Notes under the pieces: model-generated | What the model saw: the letters and a program-made list of their open reading frames with translations, nothing else | Told to the model about the DNA's origin: nothing | Databases searched by the model: none | Translations under genes and position numbers: made by a program | Shown: positions 42,395 to 50,983 of the stretch, piece after piece | How the letters are laid out: each line of letters opens with the position of its first letter | Numbering within the stretch: the stretch's first letter is position 1 | From: Bacillota bacterium | GTDB taxonomy: Bacteria; Bacillota; Clostridia; Lachnospirales; Lachnospiraceae | Reading direction: 5' to 3' | DNA: 64,000 nt | NCBI GenBank assembly: GCA_023407575.1 | Contig: JAEYLX010000075.1 | Coordinates: 310,001 to 374,000, forward strand

Positions 42395-45145
42395 TTACCT
42401 GTGATACCTGCAAAGAAGTGTCTGTGAAACAATGTCAGAGAATAGCTCTAACCCATTGGTTTTAGCAATATGAATAACCTCTTCATAAGCTATTGCCTCC
42501 GGACAGATTTCAGACAAGTAATTCTTAGTCTCCACTATCCTCTCTGGAAAGTACTTTACATCTTTTTGTCCATTAAAAATAGCTGCATAAAAGATGCCTG
42601 ATTCCACTAAATCCTGAAAGAAATGACTTCCATAGGATAGTTCCGGTTGAAAGCCTTCCTCACTGGAAGCAACTTCACATATGACGGACATATGACATAG
42701 CTCAGTAAAATGTACCGGCACTCCTAAGGAAGTCGTGGTGGTTCCCCATCTGCCTGGTCCGATCAGCATTGTTTGGTAATCTTTCAGAAGAAGATTAATC
42801 CGTCCAATGAATCTAGCAATTTGATATTTATCCTGATCACTTAGTTGCAGATATTTTGATGTTGATACCAAAACAACATAATCCAAGGAAAGGTAGAGAT
42901 TCCCACCCATAAAATTACCCTTTGTTTTAAATAAACAATCCTCATTTCGAACTTTTTTAGGAAGCTCAACCGTTTTTCCTAATCCTCTGGTTTGAAGTGG
43001 ACGACATTGCAAAAGGTTAATTCTAAAATCCGAACCCTGTGTTAAATTAGCAGTGAACTCGATGTCAACAGGATATTCATATGCTGTTGACAGCTTCGAA
43101 AGAATATGCCTCATAATGTTAGGAAACTCTGTCTCCTTCAATAGCTTTTTGAAATCCATAAGATACCTTGTTTGTTGATTTACAAGACCACGATCCCTCA
43201 ATCGATCCATGGTTTGATAATCTATACTTGCAAGCATCGCTCTCTTCTCTGATGGCTCCACGCTCAAAATATCCTGCAAAGGTTTGCTGGTAAACTCCCT
43301 TTCACTAATTGAAAGAATATCAATAAAATGCTGTGAATATTTGTTCTGATCTTCATAATTAATTAATGGCAATCTTAAAGGATCATCAAGGCTAACGATT
43401 CGTACATAATCCCCCTCTGTACGATCTACTGCCCTGGTTCCAAGGCCGTATACCAATCTTAACATGCCTGCTTCCATATCCATATTTTGATCCCATACAT
43501 AGAGATTGGATGAGTTTCCAACACCTGCTATATCCGGATAAAAACAATTGCCGTGATAGTCGCCTGACACTCGCTGCACAAGAATAGCCATCTGCTCATC
43601 CTTATCAGATAGTCCTCTGTTTTTTCTATAATTTAACGCATCTTCATTCATTGTACTTGAGTAAACAATTCTTACCGCATTGGTAAAGGCTTCATATCTT
43701 TCTGAAAGAGTACCTTGATTTACACAAAATACACTTTCATATTTACCTGCAAAAGCATTACCAAAATTATCTTCCTGTATTGAACTAGATCGAACAATAA
43801 TTGGAGACTGCCCAAAATACTCCAGCATTTGCAGAAATTGTTCCTTTATCTTGTCAGGAAACTTTCCTTTTAAGAGCTTCTCCTTTAATTCAGGGGCATA
43901 CCGTTCATATCCCTCTACAGACTTTTGCTTCGTTCGTAGCCTCCATAACCCATTTTTAACAATATAGGTATAAAAGATATCTGCACCCAAATAATAGGAA
44001 TCATGTGGTTCCAACAGTTCTGTAATATTAATTTCGTTTTCTGACCCATTGGTATTTTCTTTTATAGATTTATTTGTAGCTTCATTTGTAGTTTTATTTA
44101 TAGATATATTTGTTGCTTCATTTGTAATTTCATTTGTAACTTTATTTATATCTTCATTTGTAGCTTCATTTGTAACTTTATTTGTAACTTTATTTGTAAC
44201 TTTATTTACAGTTTCCTTTATCGGTACCTTTTTACTTTCTAGTATTTTTCGAGCGAGTAACATACCTACGCTCTTGCCTCCTATATATCCCGTCCCTATT
44301 TCCCTGGAAGCTATATCCAGCAAGTCTTGTAACGAAAAATATAGCTCGCATAAATGAAGTAACCTTGATTCTTTTCCAACTAATAACTTCAAAAGTTGTT
44401 TTATAACTTTTCTCTGCTGTTCTGGCTTCTTATGCAAGGCTTCTTTTGCTTTATGAAAAATAACATTCCAATAATCTAGCCGCTCCTCCCCACGCTGAAT
44501 CTGTGAAAATAGTTCTGCTGTTTGGGTACTGGAAGTAATACATTCTGCCTCCTGATCTTGAATTAAATGGGGGAAGAACATCGTAGGGGAATATCGCTGC
44601 CATACCTTAAGCGGATGAACATAGAGACTATCCTTAATTTGATATAAATCTACCAATAATTGTGTGGTTTCTCTAATACCAGCGATGGTACTGAAGGTAT
44701 GAATATTACGGATAATTGCAAAATAAGCTATGGTTTCAAGCTCAAATAAATAGGGACAGGTTACTTCAAAGAAATTACCAATCATTAAATCAGAGGACCA
44801 ATAAGCTAATAGATCTGTAAGGCAGTCAAAAACATAGAAAGCATACTTTCCTTCTTTTTTAACCAAATGATGAACTTCTGTTGCGAAATGCTCAAAACCT
44901 TTTTCCGCATCCAGTTCATAGATTGTAATACCCTCCTGCTCCTCCAGGAGTGATTCATTGTTGTCAAAACGCACGTATATTAATCGACGTTGTTCAGCTA
45001 TTGCCTGCTGAACAAATGGGTTAATAAGTTTCTTATAGCTCTCTATAGAATCTACCTGCCATACAACATTATCTCCCAATCTTAAGGAATCGATCGCTAT
45101 ATCAAATCCCTTGAGTCCAGAACTAACTTTCCCGTAAGCTTCCAT
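42395..45145 (-). CDS. PEP/pyruvate-binding (PPDK N-terminal) protein with RecA-like N-terminus and repeat insert
   Basis: About 916 residues. The N-terminal part (about 1-230) resembles a KaiC/RAD55-type RecA fold (SSGLKGFDIAIDSLRLGDNVVWQVD), though its P-loop is not canonical. The PEP/pyruvate-binding ATP-grasp domain follows, with GTGYIGGKSVGMLLARKILE (given as IGGKSVGMLLAR), PIIVRSSSIQEDNFGNAFAGKY and LLQCRPLQTRG. The phosphohistidine and TIM-barrel domains of PEP synthase are missing, so it cannot be a full PEP synthase. Between IGGKSVG and the RSSS block lies a Thr/Asn repeat (about 12 copies of a four-residue unit) encoded by a 12-base minisatellite. AGGAGG selects the ATG at 45145. 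Function unknown. Confidence 0.78.
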   Translation of the reverse strand: MEAYGKVSSGLKGFDIAIDSLRLGDNVVWQVDSIESYKKLINPFVQQAIAEQRRLIYVRFDNNESLLEEQEGITIYELDAEKGFEHFATEVHHLVKKEGKYAFYVFDCLTDLLAYWSSDLMIGNFFEVTCPYLFELETIAYFAIIRNIHTFSTIAGIRETTQLLVDLYQIKDSLYVHPLKVWQRYSPTMFFPHLIQDQEAECITSSTQTAELFSQIQRGEERLDYWNVIFHKAKEALHKKPEQQRKVIKQLLKLLVGKESRLLHLCELYFSLQDLLDIASREIGTGYIGGKSVGMLLARKILESKKVPIKETVNKVTNKVTNKVTNEATNEDINKVTNEITNEATNISINKTTNEATNKSIKENTNGSENEINITELLEPHDSYYLGADIFYTYIVKNGLWRLRTKQKSVEGYERYAPELKEKLLKGKFPDKIKEQFLQMLEYFGQSPIIVRSSSIQEDNFGNAFAGKYESVFCVNQGTLSERYEAFTNAVRIVYSSTMNEDALNYRKNRGLSDKDEQMAILVQRVSGDYHGNCFYPDIAGVGNSSNLYVWDQNMDMEAGMLRLVYGLGTRAVDRTEGDYVRIVSLDDPLRLPLINYEDQNKYSQHFIDILSISEREFTSKPLQDILSVEPSEKRAMLASIDYQTMDRLRDRGLVNQQTRYLMDFKKLLKETEFPNIMRHILSKLSTAYEYPVDIEFTANLTQGSDFRINLLQCRPLQTRGLGKTVELPKKVRNEDCLFKTKGNFMGGNLYLSLDYVVLVSTSKYLQLSDQDKYQIARFIGRINLLLKDYQTMLIGPGRWGTTTTSLGVPVHFTELCHMSVICEVASSEEGFQPELSYGSHFFQDLVESGIFYAAIFNGQKDVKYFPERIVETKNYLSEICPEAIAYEEVIHIAKTNGLELFSDIVSQTLLCRYHR
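44069..44212. repeat. 12-base coding minisatellite, 12 units
   Basis: Twelve consecutive 12-base units of the type TTTATTTGTAAC or TTCATTTGTAGC (plus strand) run from 44069 to 44212. Units are in frame with the gene, each giving a four-residue block such as VTNK, VTNE or ATNE. Three adjacent units (44177-44200 and neighbours) are nearly identical, a sign of recent duplication. Confidence 0.92.
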
Positions 45146-45202
45146 ACATCCACCTCCTAAATTAACAAGTATCATTGCTGTTAATGTTAAGTTCAAATTA
45201 AA

Positions 45203-46231
45203 TCACTCATTTATATCGATAACTACATCTCTTACAACCTGTCCATTATTTGTGAAGGATGATTTTAGTATAATTTTACATGCATATTTTATTCCATTTG
45301 GAAACTCACAGTATACTTTTTTCCGATCTTCTGAATATGTAATAATAGCTGTATCAAATCCTGAAGTATAGACACTATTAAACTTTGTTATGGGATCATC
45401 ATATTGAATTTCGACAATATTGTTATTATTCATAACACTATTAACTGTATCATGTTCTGATATATAGTTCGGTTTAACAAACAATCCATTTAATATTCCA
45501 CAAAAATACAATGCTAAAATAATACTAACGAATAATGGCAAGCCAATGGTTGAATACAACAATCCTTTTGCTTTTTTAAGACTAACTGTTTGATTAGGGT
45601 TATTCATAATATATTTTATTTCATTCTTAACTGAATTCCTATAGATATAAACAAATACTGTCCCAACAAGAGTTGCAAGGAAATGATATATATTAGTTCC
45701 ATCCCAAGACTGTATAGATGTAATAAAACCCCATATAAACACAAACTCCATAACCATTATCCAAAAGATTTTATCCTGTATTAAATTAAACTTCTTCTTA
45801 ATTCCAAGTACGTACAGAATATAAAATACGATTGGTGCATAGGCATATACAATTCCGGAAGCTCCAGAACCCGAAATTACCTGCCCGCTAAATCTTATGT
45901 GAAAAAATGCAACATAAATAATTCCTGCTGTTATACTAATAATAAGCAGCTTCCATGAACCTAACAATCTCTCGATAAATACGCCAAATATAATAAGGAT
46001 TGACATATTCCCTAAATAATGAGCCCATAAAAACCATCCAGGAAAAATAGAATGCTCAAAAACCCCAGAAAATAACTGCCAAAAATAAAACGGTTTACTT
46101 TGAAGCGCAAATACATAATACAATTCATTCTGAAAATATGTCGGTATAGTCACTATGGAACATGTTAATAAGAATACGGATGAAAGCAATGGAAATCCAT
46201 ATTTTTTACTTCTATATATTTTTATTAACAT
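45203..46231 (-). CDS. Rhomboid family intramembrane serine protease
   Basis: A 342-residue membrane protein. The rhomboid core (about 20-200) contains WAHYLGNMSILIIFGVFIERLLGSW (the H-x-x-x-N oxyanion helix), GSGASGIVYAYAP with the catalytic Ser, and IYHFLATLVG with the partner His. Rhomboids cut membrane helices of substrates. After a further helix (about 227-248) there is a soluble C-terminal domain of ~90 residues of unknown fold. GGAAGGG precedes the ATG with a longish gap. It is upstream of the PEP/pyruvate-binding gene (57 bases) and may share its transcript. Confidence 0.88.
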   Translation of the reverse strand: MLIKIYRSKKYGFPLLSSVFLLTCSIVTIPTYFQNELYYVFALQSKPFYFWQLFSGVFEHSIFPGWFLWAHYLGNMSILIIFGVFIERLLGSWKLLIISITAGIIYVAFFHIRFSGQVISGSGASGIVYAYAPIVFYILYVLGIKKKFNLIQDKIFWIMVMEFVFIWGFITSIQSWDGTNIYHFLATLVGTVFVYIYRNSVKNEIKYIMNNPNQTVSLKKAKGLLYSTIGLPLFVSIILALYFCGILNGLFVKPNYISEHDTVNSVMNNNNIVEIQYDDPITKFNSVYTSGFDTAIITYSEDRKKVYCEFPNGIKYACKIILKSSFTNNGQVVRDVVIDINE

Positions 46232-46416
46232 ATATTAAAATCCCTTCCTTATTGTTTTTAATTATATTAAATAAACATAGTCAACTTATTTTACAATGGT
46301 TATAACAATGGAACAACAATTAATCTTGATTAATGAAAATATTTTACAATACACTTTTATTCATAGTAAGATATAAATATCATTTTAAGTTTGGTATTAA
46401 TGATAACTGCGACTAT

Positions 46417-46485
46417 GAAAAATGGATATATAAAATCAGATGGCGCAGCAAGTCAGGACCAGATGATTATATATATCCATTTTTC
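46417..46485 (-). terminator. Long hairpin after the carbonic anhydrase gene
   Basis: GAAAAATGGATATATA (46417-46432) pairs with TATATATCCATTTTTC (46470-46485). It is 20 bases beyond the stop of the carbonic anhydrase gene and can act as terminator. The region 46232-46416 has no other feature. Confidence 0.8.
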
Positions 46486-46505
46486 TTTTATATCTATATC
46501 ACTTC

Positions 46506-47066
46506 TTATTCATAGCCATTAATTACGACTTCCACTTTGCCAGTAACTGGTTCCATTATTAATCCATGTATAAATACATCCTTGGGTATTAAAGGATGAT
46601 TTTTTATTACATTAACGCTTTCTTTAATTGATTCCTCCACTGAATCAAATCCCTTCAGCCATCTTTTTATATCTATTCCAGAATGGTTTAGGGTCGCAAG
46701 AACCTCTTCAGAAACTCCTCGATCAATTGCTTTTTGAATTACACTATCTGCATCCAAATGGCTCATTCCACACCCATGATGCCCGATCACCAAAATATCC
46801 TTGGTTTGAAATTCATATACCGCAACAATAATACTTCGCAGGATACTTCCAAAGGGATGCATAATCGTGGCACCAGCATTTTTAACCAGCTTAACATCAC
46901 CATTTTTGATATTAAGCGCCTTGGGGAGGAGCTCTGTAAGCCTTGTATCCATGCAAGATAGAATTACCATTTTCTTATTTGGTGAACTTGAGGTTTGATA
47001 TTCTACATATCCTTTGTTCTCAACAAACGCACTATTATACTCCAGCATTTCATCTAATATGTTCAT
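46506..47066 (-). CDS. Beta-type carbonic anhydrase
   Basis: A 186-residue cytoplasmic zinc enzyme that hydrates CO2 to bicarbonate. The zinc and catalytic motif SCMDTRL (Cys-x-Asp-x-Arg) is at about 38-44, and GHHGCGMSH (His-x2-Cys) at about 95-103. The pattern LVKNAGATI is typical of the short, beta-class clostridial type. There is an AGGAGGTT SD. It is monocistronic between the DtxR-type regulator and the terminator. Confidence 0.94.
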   Translation of the reverse strand: MNILDEMLEYNSAFVENKGYVEYQTSSSPNKKMVILSCMDTRLTELLPKALNIKNGDVKLVKNAGATIMHPFGSILRSIIVAVYEFQTKDILVIGHHGCGMSHLDADSVIQKAIDRGVSEEVLATLNHSGIDIKRWLKGFDSVEESIKESVNVIKNHPLIPKDVFIHGLIMEPVTGKVEVVINGYE

Positions 47067-47149
47067 TCTAACCTCCTGATTGCTTTTTGTATTATATCAA
47101 TATAACCACTGAAAATATCGTCTGTTGCGGTTGTATTGACACTATCGAT

Positions 47150-47530
47150 CTACTCTGTTACACGCCCTGTTAAAAAGTCCTGCATCGCAGTGACCGAGGT
47201 ATTACTAATAACGTGTTCTATCAGGCAGGCATCCTCATCAGCAATCTCCGCATCTACATGTAACACTGTGGTTAAAAATTGATAAATTAAATGATGCTTA
47301 CGTGCAGTAAACTCTGCTATTTCACGTCCTGTTGGTGTTAAATATACCAGCTTGTACCTTTCATTCGTAATCAATCCTTTTTCAGAAAGTGTTGACATTG
47401 CACTATTTGTACTAGCCTTTGACACTCCAAGTCTCTCTGCTATATCGGATACTCTTGCACCCTCTCCCTGCTTACCAAGTTCATAAATAGCTTCAAGATA
47501 ATTTTCCATCGTATAGGTAAGATTGTTCAT
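47150..47530 (-). CDS. DtxR/MntR-family metal-dependent repressor
   Basis: A 126-residue protein of the short MntR type without the C-terminal SH3-like domain. Winged HTH at about 5-65 (RVSDIAERLGVSKASTNSAMSTLSEKGLI), then a dimerisation domain with candidate metal ligands in RKHHLIYQFL (about 77-86) and DACLIEHVIS (about 101-110). With Fe(II) or Mn(II) it would repress uptake genes; none is adjacent, so the target is elsewhere. The start at 47530 is 116 bases upstream-adjacent to the Dus gene end; the SD before the ATG (GGCGGAG) is acceptable. Confidence 0.88.
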   Translation of the reverse strand: MNNLTYTMENYLEAIYELGKQGEGARVSDIAERLGVSKASTNSAMSTLSEKGLITNERYKLVYLTPTGREIAEFTARKHHLIYQFLTTVLHVDAEIADEDACLIEHVISNTSVTAMQDFLTGRVTE

Positions 47531-47646
47531 TCTTTCTGACTCCGCCTTTCGAATTTATTCAGTTCGGCTTGTATAATATTTACCAGTAAACTGAACCCAT
47601 TATAATACAAAAAAATACAAAAATAAAGTAGTAACTACCTTCTATT

Positions 47647-48576
47647 CTAAGACTCCATAAATAGGCTGTCTATCACTTTATCATAATCATATAATCGTTC
47701 TGTTTTCCTAATCTTCTTCCCATAGCTTGCTGTATCAGTAAACATAGGCAACAGATAGAACCATATTTCCTTCATTTTAAACAGGACATTTCTGTCGCCA
47801 TGCATTACTTTAATATAATCCTGGTATACCATGTTGTGAAACTTAATCAACAGATCTTTTCCTACTTTTTTCTCTTCCTGAATTTCCGAAAGAAGTCCTG
47901 GATTAGCAATAAAGCCCCTGCCAATCATCACAGTGTCAACGGCAGGAAATGCCTGTGTGAACTCCTTATAGCTTTCAACCGATACAATGTCTCCGTTATA
48001 CACGACTTTATTTTTACTTAATGAAACCGCCTCTGTAAATATCTTCAGGTTGGGTTTATTATTATAAAAATCTTTCTGAATTCTAGGATGTATGATTAAC
48101 TCACTGATAGGATATTTATTAAAGATTTCAATTAGTTCATAGAACTCTTCTGGAGCATCCTTACCTATTCTCGTTTTGACAGATATCTTGACTGCAGCAT
48201 CAGCAAATATTTCTGCTAAAAATTGATCCAACTGCTCCTGTTTTGCGAGAAACCCCGAACCTTTATTTTTTGCTACTACCGTTCCAGAAGGACAACCCAA
48301 ATTCAGATTAACTTCTTCATATCCCAGACTCTTTAACTTATTCGTGGTATAAATAAAATCCTGTGCCTGATTGGTTAAAAGCTGTGGCACTAAACATAAA
48401 CCTTTATTATTTTCAGGAAGTACATCATTGATTTCCTTAGATTTAAATTTATCGCTCTGATTAGCGATGATAAACGGGGAAAAATATTTGCTTATTTGTT
48501 TGCCGAAACATTCGTGATAAGCATTTCGATAGATATATCCAGTGATGCCCTCCAAAGGTGCAAAATAAAACTTCAT
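47647..48576 (-). CDS. tRNA-dihydrouridine synthase
   Basis: A 309-residue FMN enzyme of the Dus family that reduces uridines in the D-loop of tRNA. Motifs: FAPLEGITGYIYRN at the start, NLNLGCPSGTVVAKNKGSGFL with the catalytic Cys (about 90-110), KTRIGKD, ELIIHPRIQKDFY, and VMIGRGFIANP. It is a little shorter than DusB and of a type common in Lachnospiraceae. SD GAGGAG is in place. It is 19 bases after the GIY-YIG gene, in an operon with it and trmO, all nucleic-acid-related. Confidence 0.93.
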   Translation of the reverse strand: MKFYFAPLEGITGYIYRNAYHECFGKQISKYFSPFIIANQSDKFKSKEINDVLPENNKGLCLVPQLLTNQAQDFIYTTNKLKSLGYEEVNLNLGCPSGTVVAKNKGSGFLAKQEQLDQFLAEIFADAAVKISVKTRIGKDAPEEFYELIEIFNKYPISELIIHPRIQKDFYNNKPNLKIFTEAVSLSKNKVVYNGDIVSVESYKEFTQAFPAVDTVMIGRGFIANPGLLSEIQEEKKVGKDLLIKFHNMVYQDYIKVMHGDRNVLFKMKEIWFYLLPMFTDTASYGKKIRKTERLYDYDKVIDSLFMES

Positions 48577-48594
48577 TGGTATTAACTCCTCATT

Positions 48595-48939
48595 CTAAAT
48601 GAACTTTTTGTCCGTAATATCTTCAGTAACCATTTCCCTAAGAACCTTTAAGTCTTCGGTATAATCCGTCTTTGATTCATCTGCATCATAATCTAATTCT
48701 GCTAAGATTGATTGTTCGTAGCTGGAATTACCATTGATTTTCCATTCACTTTGTAAATCTCTGTCCTTAAACATACCGGAGTCAAGTTTAAATATATTCC
48801 CATTCATAGTCCCTTTTAAATTCTGTGTAATGCCAACATAGGATTTTCCTGTTAAAATATTTTTTATCTGATAAACTCCCATACTTGTCTTACTGCTCTT
48901 ATAGGATTCCTTTAATTCTTTCTTACGATCACTCTGCAT
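48595..48939 (-). CDS. Degenerate GIY-YIG domain protein
   Basis: A 114-residue protein. Residues about 20-75 follow the GIY-YIG fold: MGVYQIKN, then GKSYVGITQN, i.e. GVY and YVG in place of GIY and YIG. The Arg that follows in active nucleases is not present (QNLKGTMNGN), so cutting activity is doubtful. The C-terminus is acidic. GGAGG five bases upstream puts the start at 48939. It lies in a tRNA-modification operon, between trmO and dus, and could be an RNA- or DNA-binding relic. Confidence 0.72.
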   Translation of the reverse strand: MQSDRKKELKESYKSSKTSMGVYQIKNILTGKSYVGITQNLKGTMNGNIFKLDSGMFKDRDLQSEWKINGNSSYEQSILAELDYDADESKTDYTEDLKVLREMVTEDITDKKFI

Positions 48940-48989
48940 AGTTACCTCCTGCAATGTTTGAGCTTGGTTCTGAATCGTTTCTCCTGCTA

Positions 48990-49760
48990 TTATCTCGTAT
49001 CTAGCTTTGTTACCTCACAAACCCTTAACAGCAAATCAGATACTGTGAATTTGATATTAAAGCCTGCATAGGCAAACCCGTATTTTCGTTCCGGGTCATC
49101 ATGATAGGATGGTCGCGGGTCATGTGCCATAATTCCATAAAGTGCCTCATGGTGTTTCTTGGGTATAAGGTTAATTAATTCTTCAGGAAAATTCACCTGA
49201 AGCTCATAATCCTTCAAAGGCTCAGCAAATCCACCAGTTGCTTCTGGATGACTGTCCGTATAAGCAAGATATGGTTTAATATCATAGATTGGAGTCTGAT
49301 CCATAAGGTCTGCACCAGATACGTGAAGCACTGGACCCAGCTCTGGATTAATCTCTATACTTTCTAATTTGACCGAAGAAAGTCCTAAGGGATTTGGTCG
49401 AAAGGGTGATCTTGTTGCAAAGACTCCCATACGCTTGTTACCACCTAGTCTCGGTGGTTTTACCATTGGAGACCATGTATCCGTTTTTGTATGAAAGAAG
49501 CCCCAGATAAGCCAAATATGCGTGAAGCCTTCCATCCCTCTAAGAGCGTCCATGTTACGGTATTCGGGCTCAAAAACTATGGTTGCTTTTATGGAATCTA
49601 CAATTCCACTCTGCCTGGGTATACCAAATTTTTCAGGGAACTCTGTACGAATACGAGCAATAATTTTCAATTTATGATTGTCCAACTGATGATCGTTGGG
49701 ATTAATATATTTTGTTGCTTTAACCCATTGTTTTTTCTTTGAATTAGCTACATCACTCAT
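48990..49760 (-). CDS. trmO: tRNA (N6-threonylcarbamoyladenosine-37-N6)-methyltransferase
   Basis: A 256-residue protein of the TrmO (YaeB/VirR) family, which methylates t6A37 of threonine tRNA using SAM. Beta-barrel SAM-binding motifs are visible: IARIRTEFPEKFGIPRQSG (about 31-49), THIWLIWGFF, MGVFATRSPFRPNPLGLSSVKLE (about 135-157), DLMDQTPIYDIKPYLAY. The C-terminal region DPRPSYHDDPERKYGFAYAGFNIKF is the usual extension. GGAGAT precedes the start. It is first in the operon trmO - GIY-YIG - dus. Confidence 0.95.
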   Translation of the reverse strand: MSDVANSKKKQWVKATKYINPNDHQLDNHKLKIIARIRTEFPEKFGIPRQSGIVDSIKATIVFEPEYRNMDALRGMEGFTHIWLIWGFFHTKTDTWSPMVKPPRLGGNKRMGVFATRSPFRPNPLGLSSVKLESIEINPELGPVLHVSGADLMDQTPIYDIKPYLAYTDSHPEATGGFAEPLKDYELQVNFPEELINLIPKKHHEALYGIMAHDPRPSYHDDPERKYGFAYAGFNIKFTVSDLLLRVCEVTKLDTR

Positions 49761-49905
49761 TCTCTATCTCCTGCAATTGTCCTAGCCTTTATACGAATAT
49801 TTATCCCATTCAATCTATTCCATACTTATTAATTATGGATAGCTTCCAATTCTAACAATAAAAGTTAACTTATAATTTATCTACAGCTTGTTCATGTTGG
49901 TAGAT

Positions 49906-49954
49906 ATTATACTAGATGAACAAGGTTTTGTACAGTCAAGTCACAAAACCTTGT
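49906..49954 (-). promoter_or_regulatory. trmO promoter region with a 12-base inverted repeat
   Basis: ACAAGGTTTTGT (49920-49931) and its exact complement ACAAAACCTTGT (49943-49954) are separated by 11 bases. A -10 TATAAT lies at 49906-49911 (minus strand) with TGTACA (49929-49934) 17 bases upstream as a possible -35, so the repeat surrounds the -35 region. The first arm can alternatively pair within CTTGTTCAT/ATGAACAAG (49887-49895 with 49915-49923). Confidence 0.6.
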
Positions 49955-50052
49955 ATTAAAATCAGAGATGGAATTAAGTTATCTATACCTCATCTCCCCT
50001 GGATATAATGTGCCAAGATACTAAACTTAATTAATAGTTTGATAAATTACAT

Positions 50053-50106
50053 AAAAATACTCCTAAAATAGTTTTGGAAGCATTTAAATCTATTTTAGGA
50101 GTATTT
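50053..50106 (-). terminator. Terminator after the nitroreductase gene
   Basis: AAATACTCCTAAAATAG (50055-50071) pairs perfectly with CTATTTTAGGAGTATTT (50090-50106). It is about 60 bases beyond the stop codon; T-rich sequence follows on the minus strand. Confidence 0.88.
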
Positions 50107-50168
50107 AAATTATTTCATTTTTACAATTCTTGAACTGCAATAATCCAGCAAGCACATTAATTTGTATT

Positions 50169-50834
50169 CTATACCCAAGTAAAGTTCTCTTTACCTGCAC
50201 CTAATTCGAAATGGTACTTTACAATACCAAGATCTAACTTTGTCAGAAAACCAAGTCCCGCTTTCGCCGTTACTTTATTGTCTTCCAAAGTAAAATTAAA
50301 TTTCTGTTGGTTAATGGCGGTAGGTGCCAACTGTGCAGCTTCCATACCTTTTTTAAACCAATCCGGTACACTTCCCTGAACCTTCGATAGCTCTTCTGCG
50401 CTCTTTGTTTTATGAGGAACCCCATCCTTGTCGAAATAGCCAATTGCAATTACCGCCAGGAGCTTCTCTCCTTTATCAACTACCGCTTTGCATTTACCTT
50501 TACTGTAGGTACCAGCTACCCAGCAGGTTCCAAGATTAAGTTCTCTTGCCTTTAATACAACTTTCTCACCATAATAGCCAGCCTTCTCTTCCAAGTCCTT
50601 GGCCTTTTTTCCAACAACGGCAATGTAATTATTTACATTACTGAACTTACCATAATGGGCCATAAAGCCATCAAAAGCAGCTGAATCCTCCAAACATAGC
50701 TGTAAATGTAACTTACCTTTTTGATTACATTCCGCTATCAGTTCTTGTAATTCCTTTATAACCTGTGGCTCCATTTTACGTTCGTTATAGTTGCGTACGG
50801 AGTGACGTGCCTTCATTACCTCAAAAGTATCCAT
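50169..50834 (-). CDS. Nitroreductase-family oxidoreductase
   Basis: A 221-residue flavin-dependent enzyme. The N-terminal ARHSVRNYNERKM binds the FMN phosphate; GYYGEKVVLKARELNLGTCWVAGTY and KGMEAAQLAPTAINQQKFNF are typical of the putative TM-nitroreductase family, which has a tandem arrangement different from NfsB. It probably reduces quinones or nitro compounds with NAD(P)H. No membrane segments are seen in spite of the family name. AGGAGAT lies before the ATG. It is monocistronic. Confidence 0.88.
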   Translation of the reverse strand: MDTFEVMKARHSVRNYNERKMEPQVIKELQELIAECNQKGKLHLQLCLEDSAAFDGFMAHYGKFSNVNNYIAVVGKKAKDLEEKAGYYGEKVVLKARELNLGTCWVAGTYSKGKCKAVVDKGEKLLAVIAIGYFDKDGVPHKTKSAEELSKVQGSVPDWFKKGMEAAQLAPTAINQQKFNFTLEDNKVTAKAGLGFLTKLDLGIVKYHFELGAGKENFTWV

Positions 50835-50983
50835 TATTAATCTCCTTATTCTAAGTTCACTTAGATTGTTTACAATTTATTTCATATTGTAGTATATTAC
50901 TTCACAATAATCAATAGACTTAAAACAAGTTTTATACATCATTTGAATTAATGAAGTACCTCCGCATTAGCTCAATTCATAGC

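Noticed and set aside
44049..44357. Frame of 102 codons on the plus strand with repeated VTLF/ASFV units
   Set aside because: The periodic product is only the reverse reading of the 12-base minisatellite in the opposite gene.
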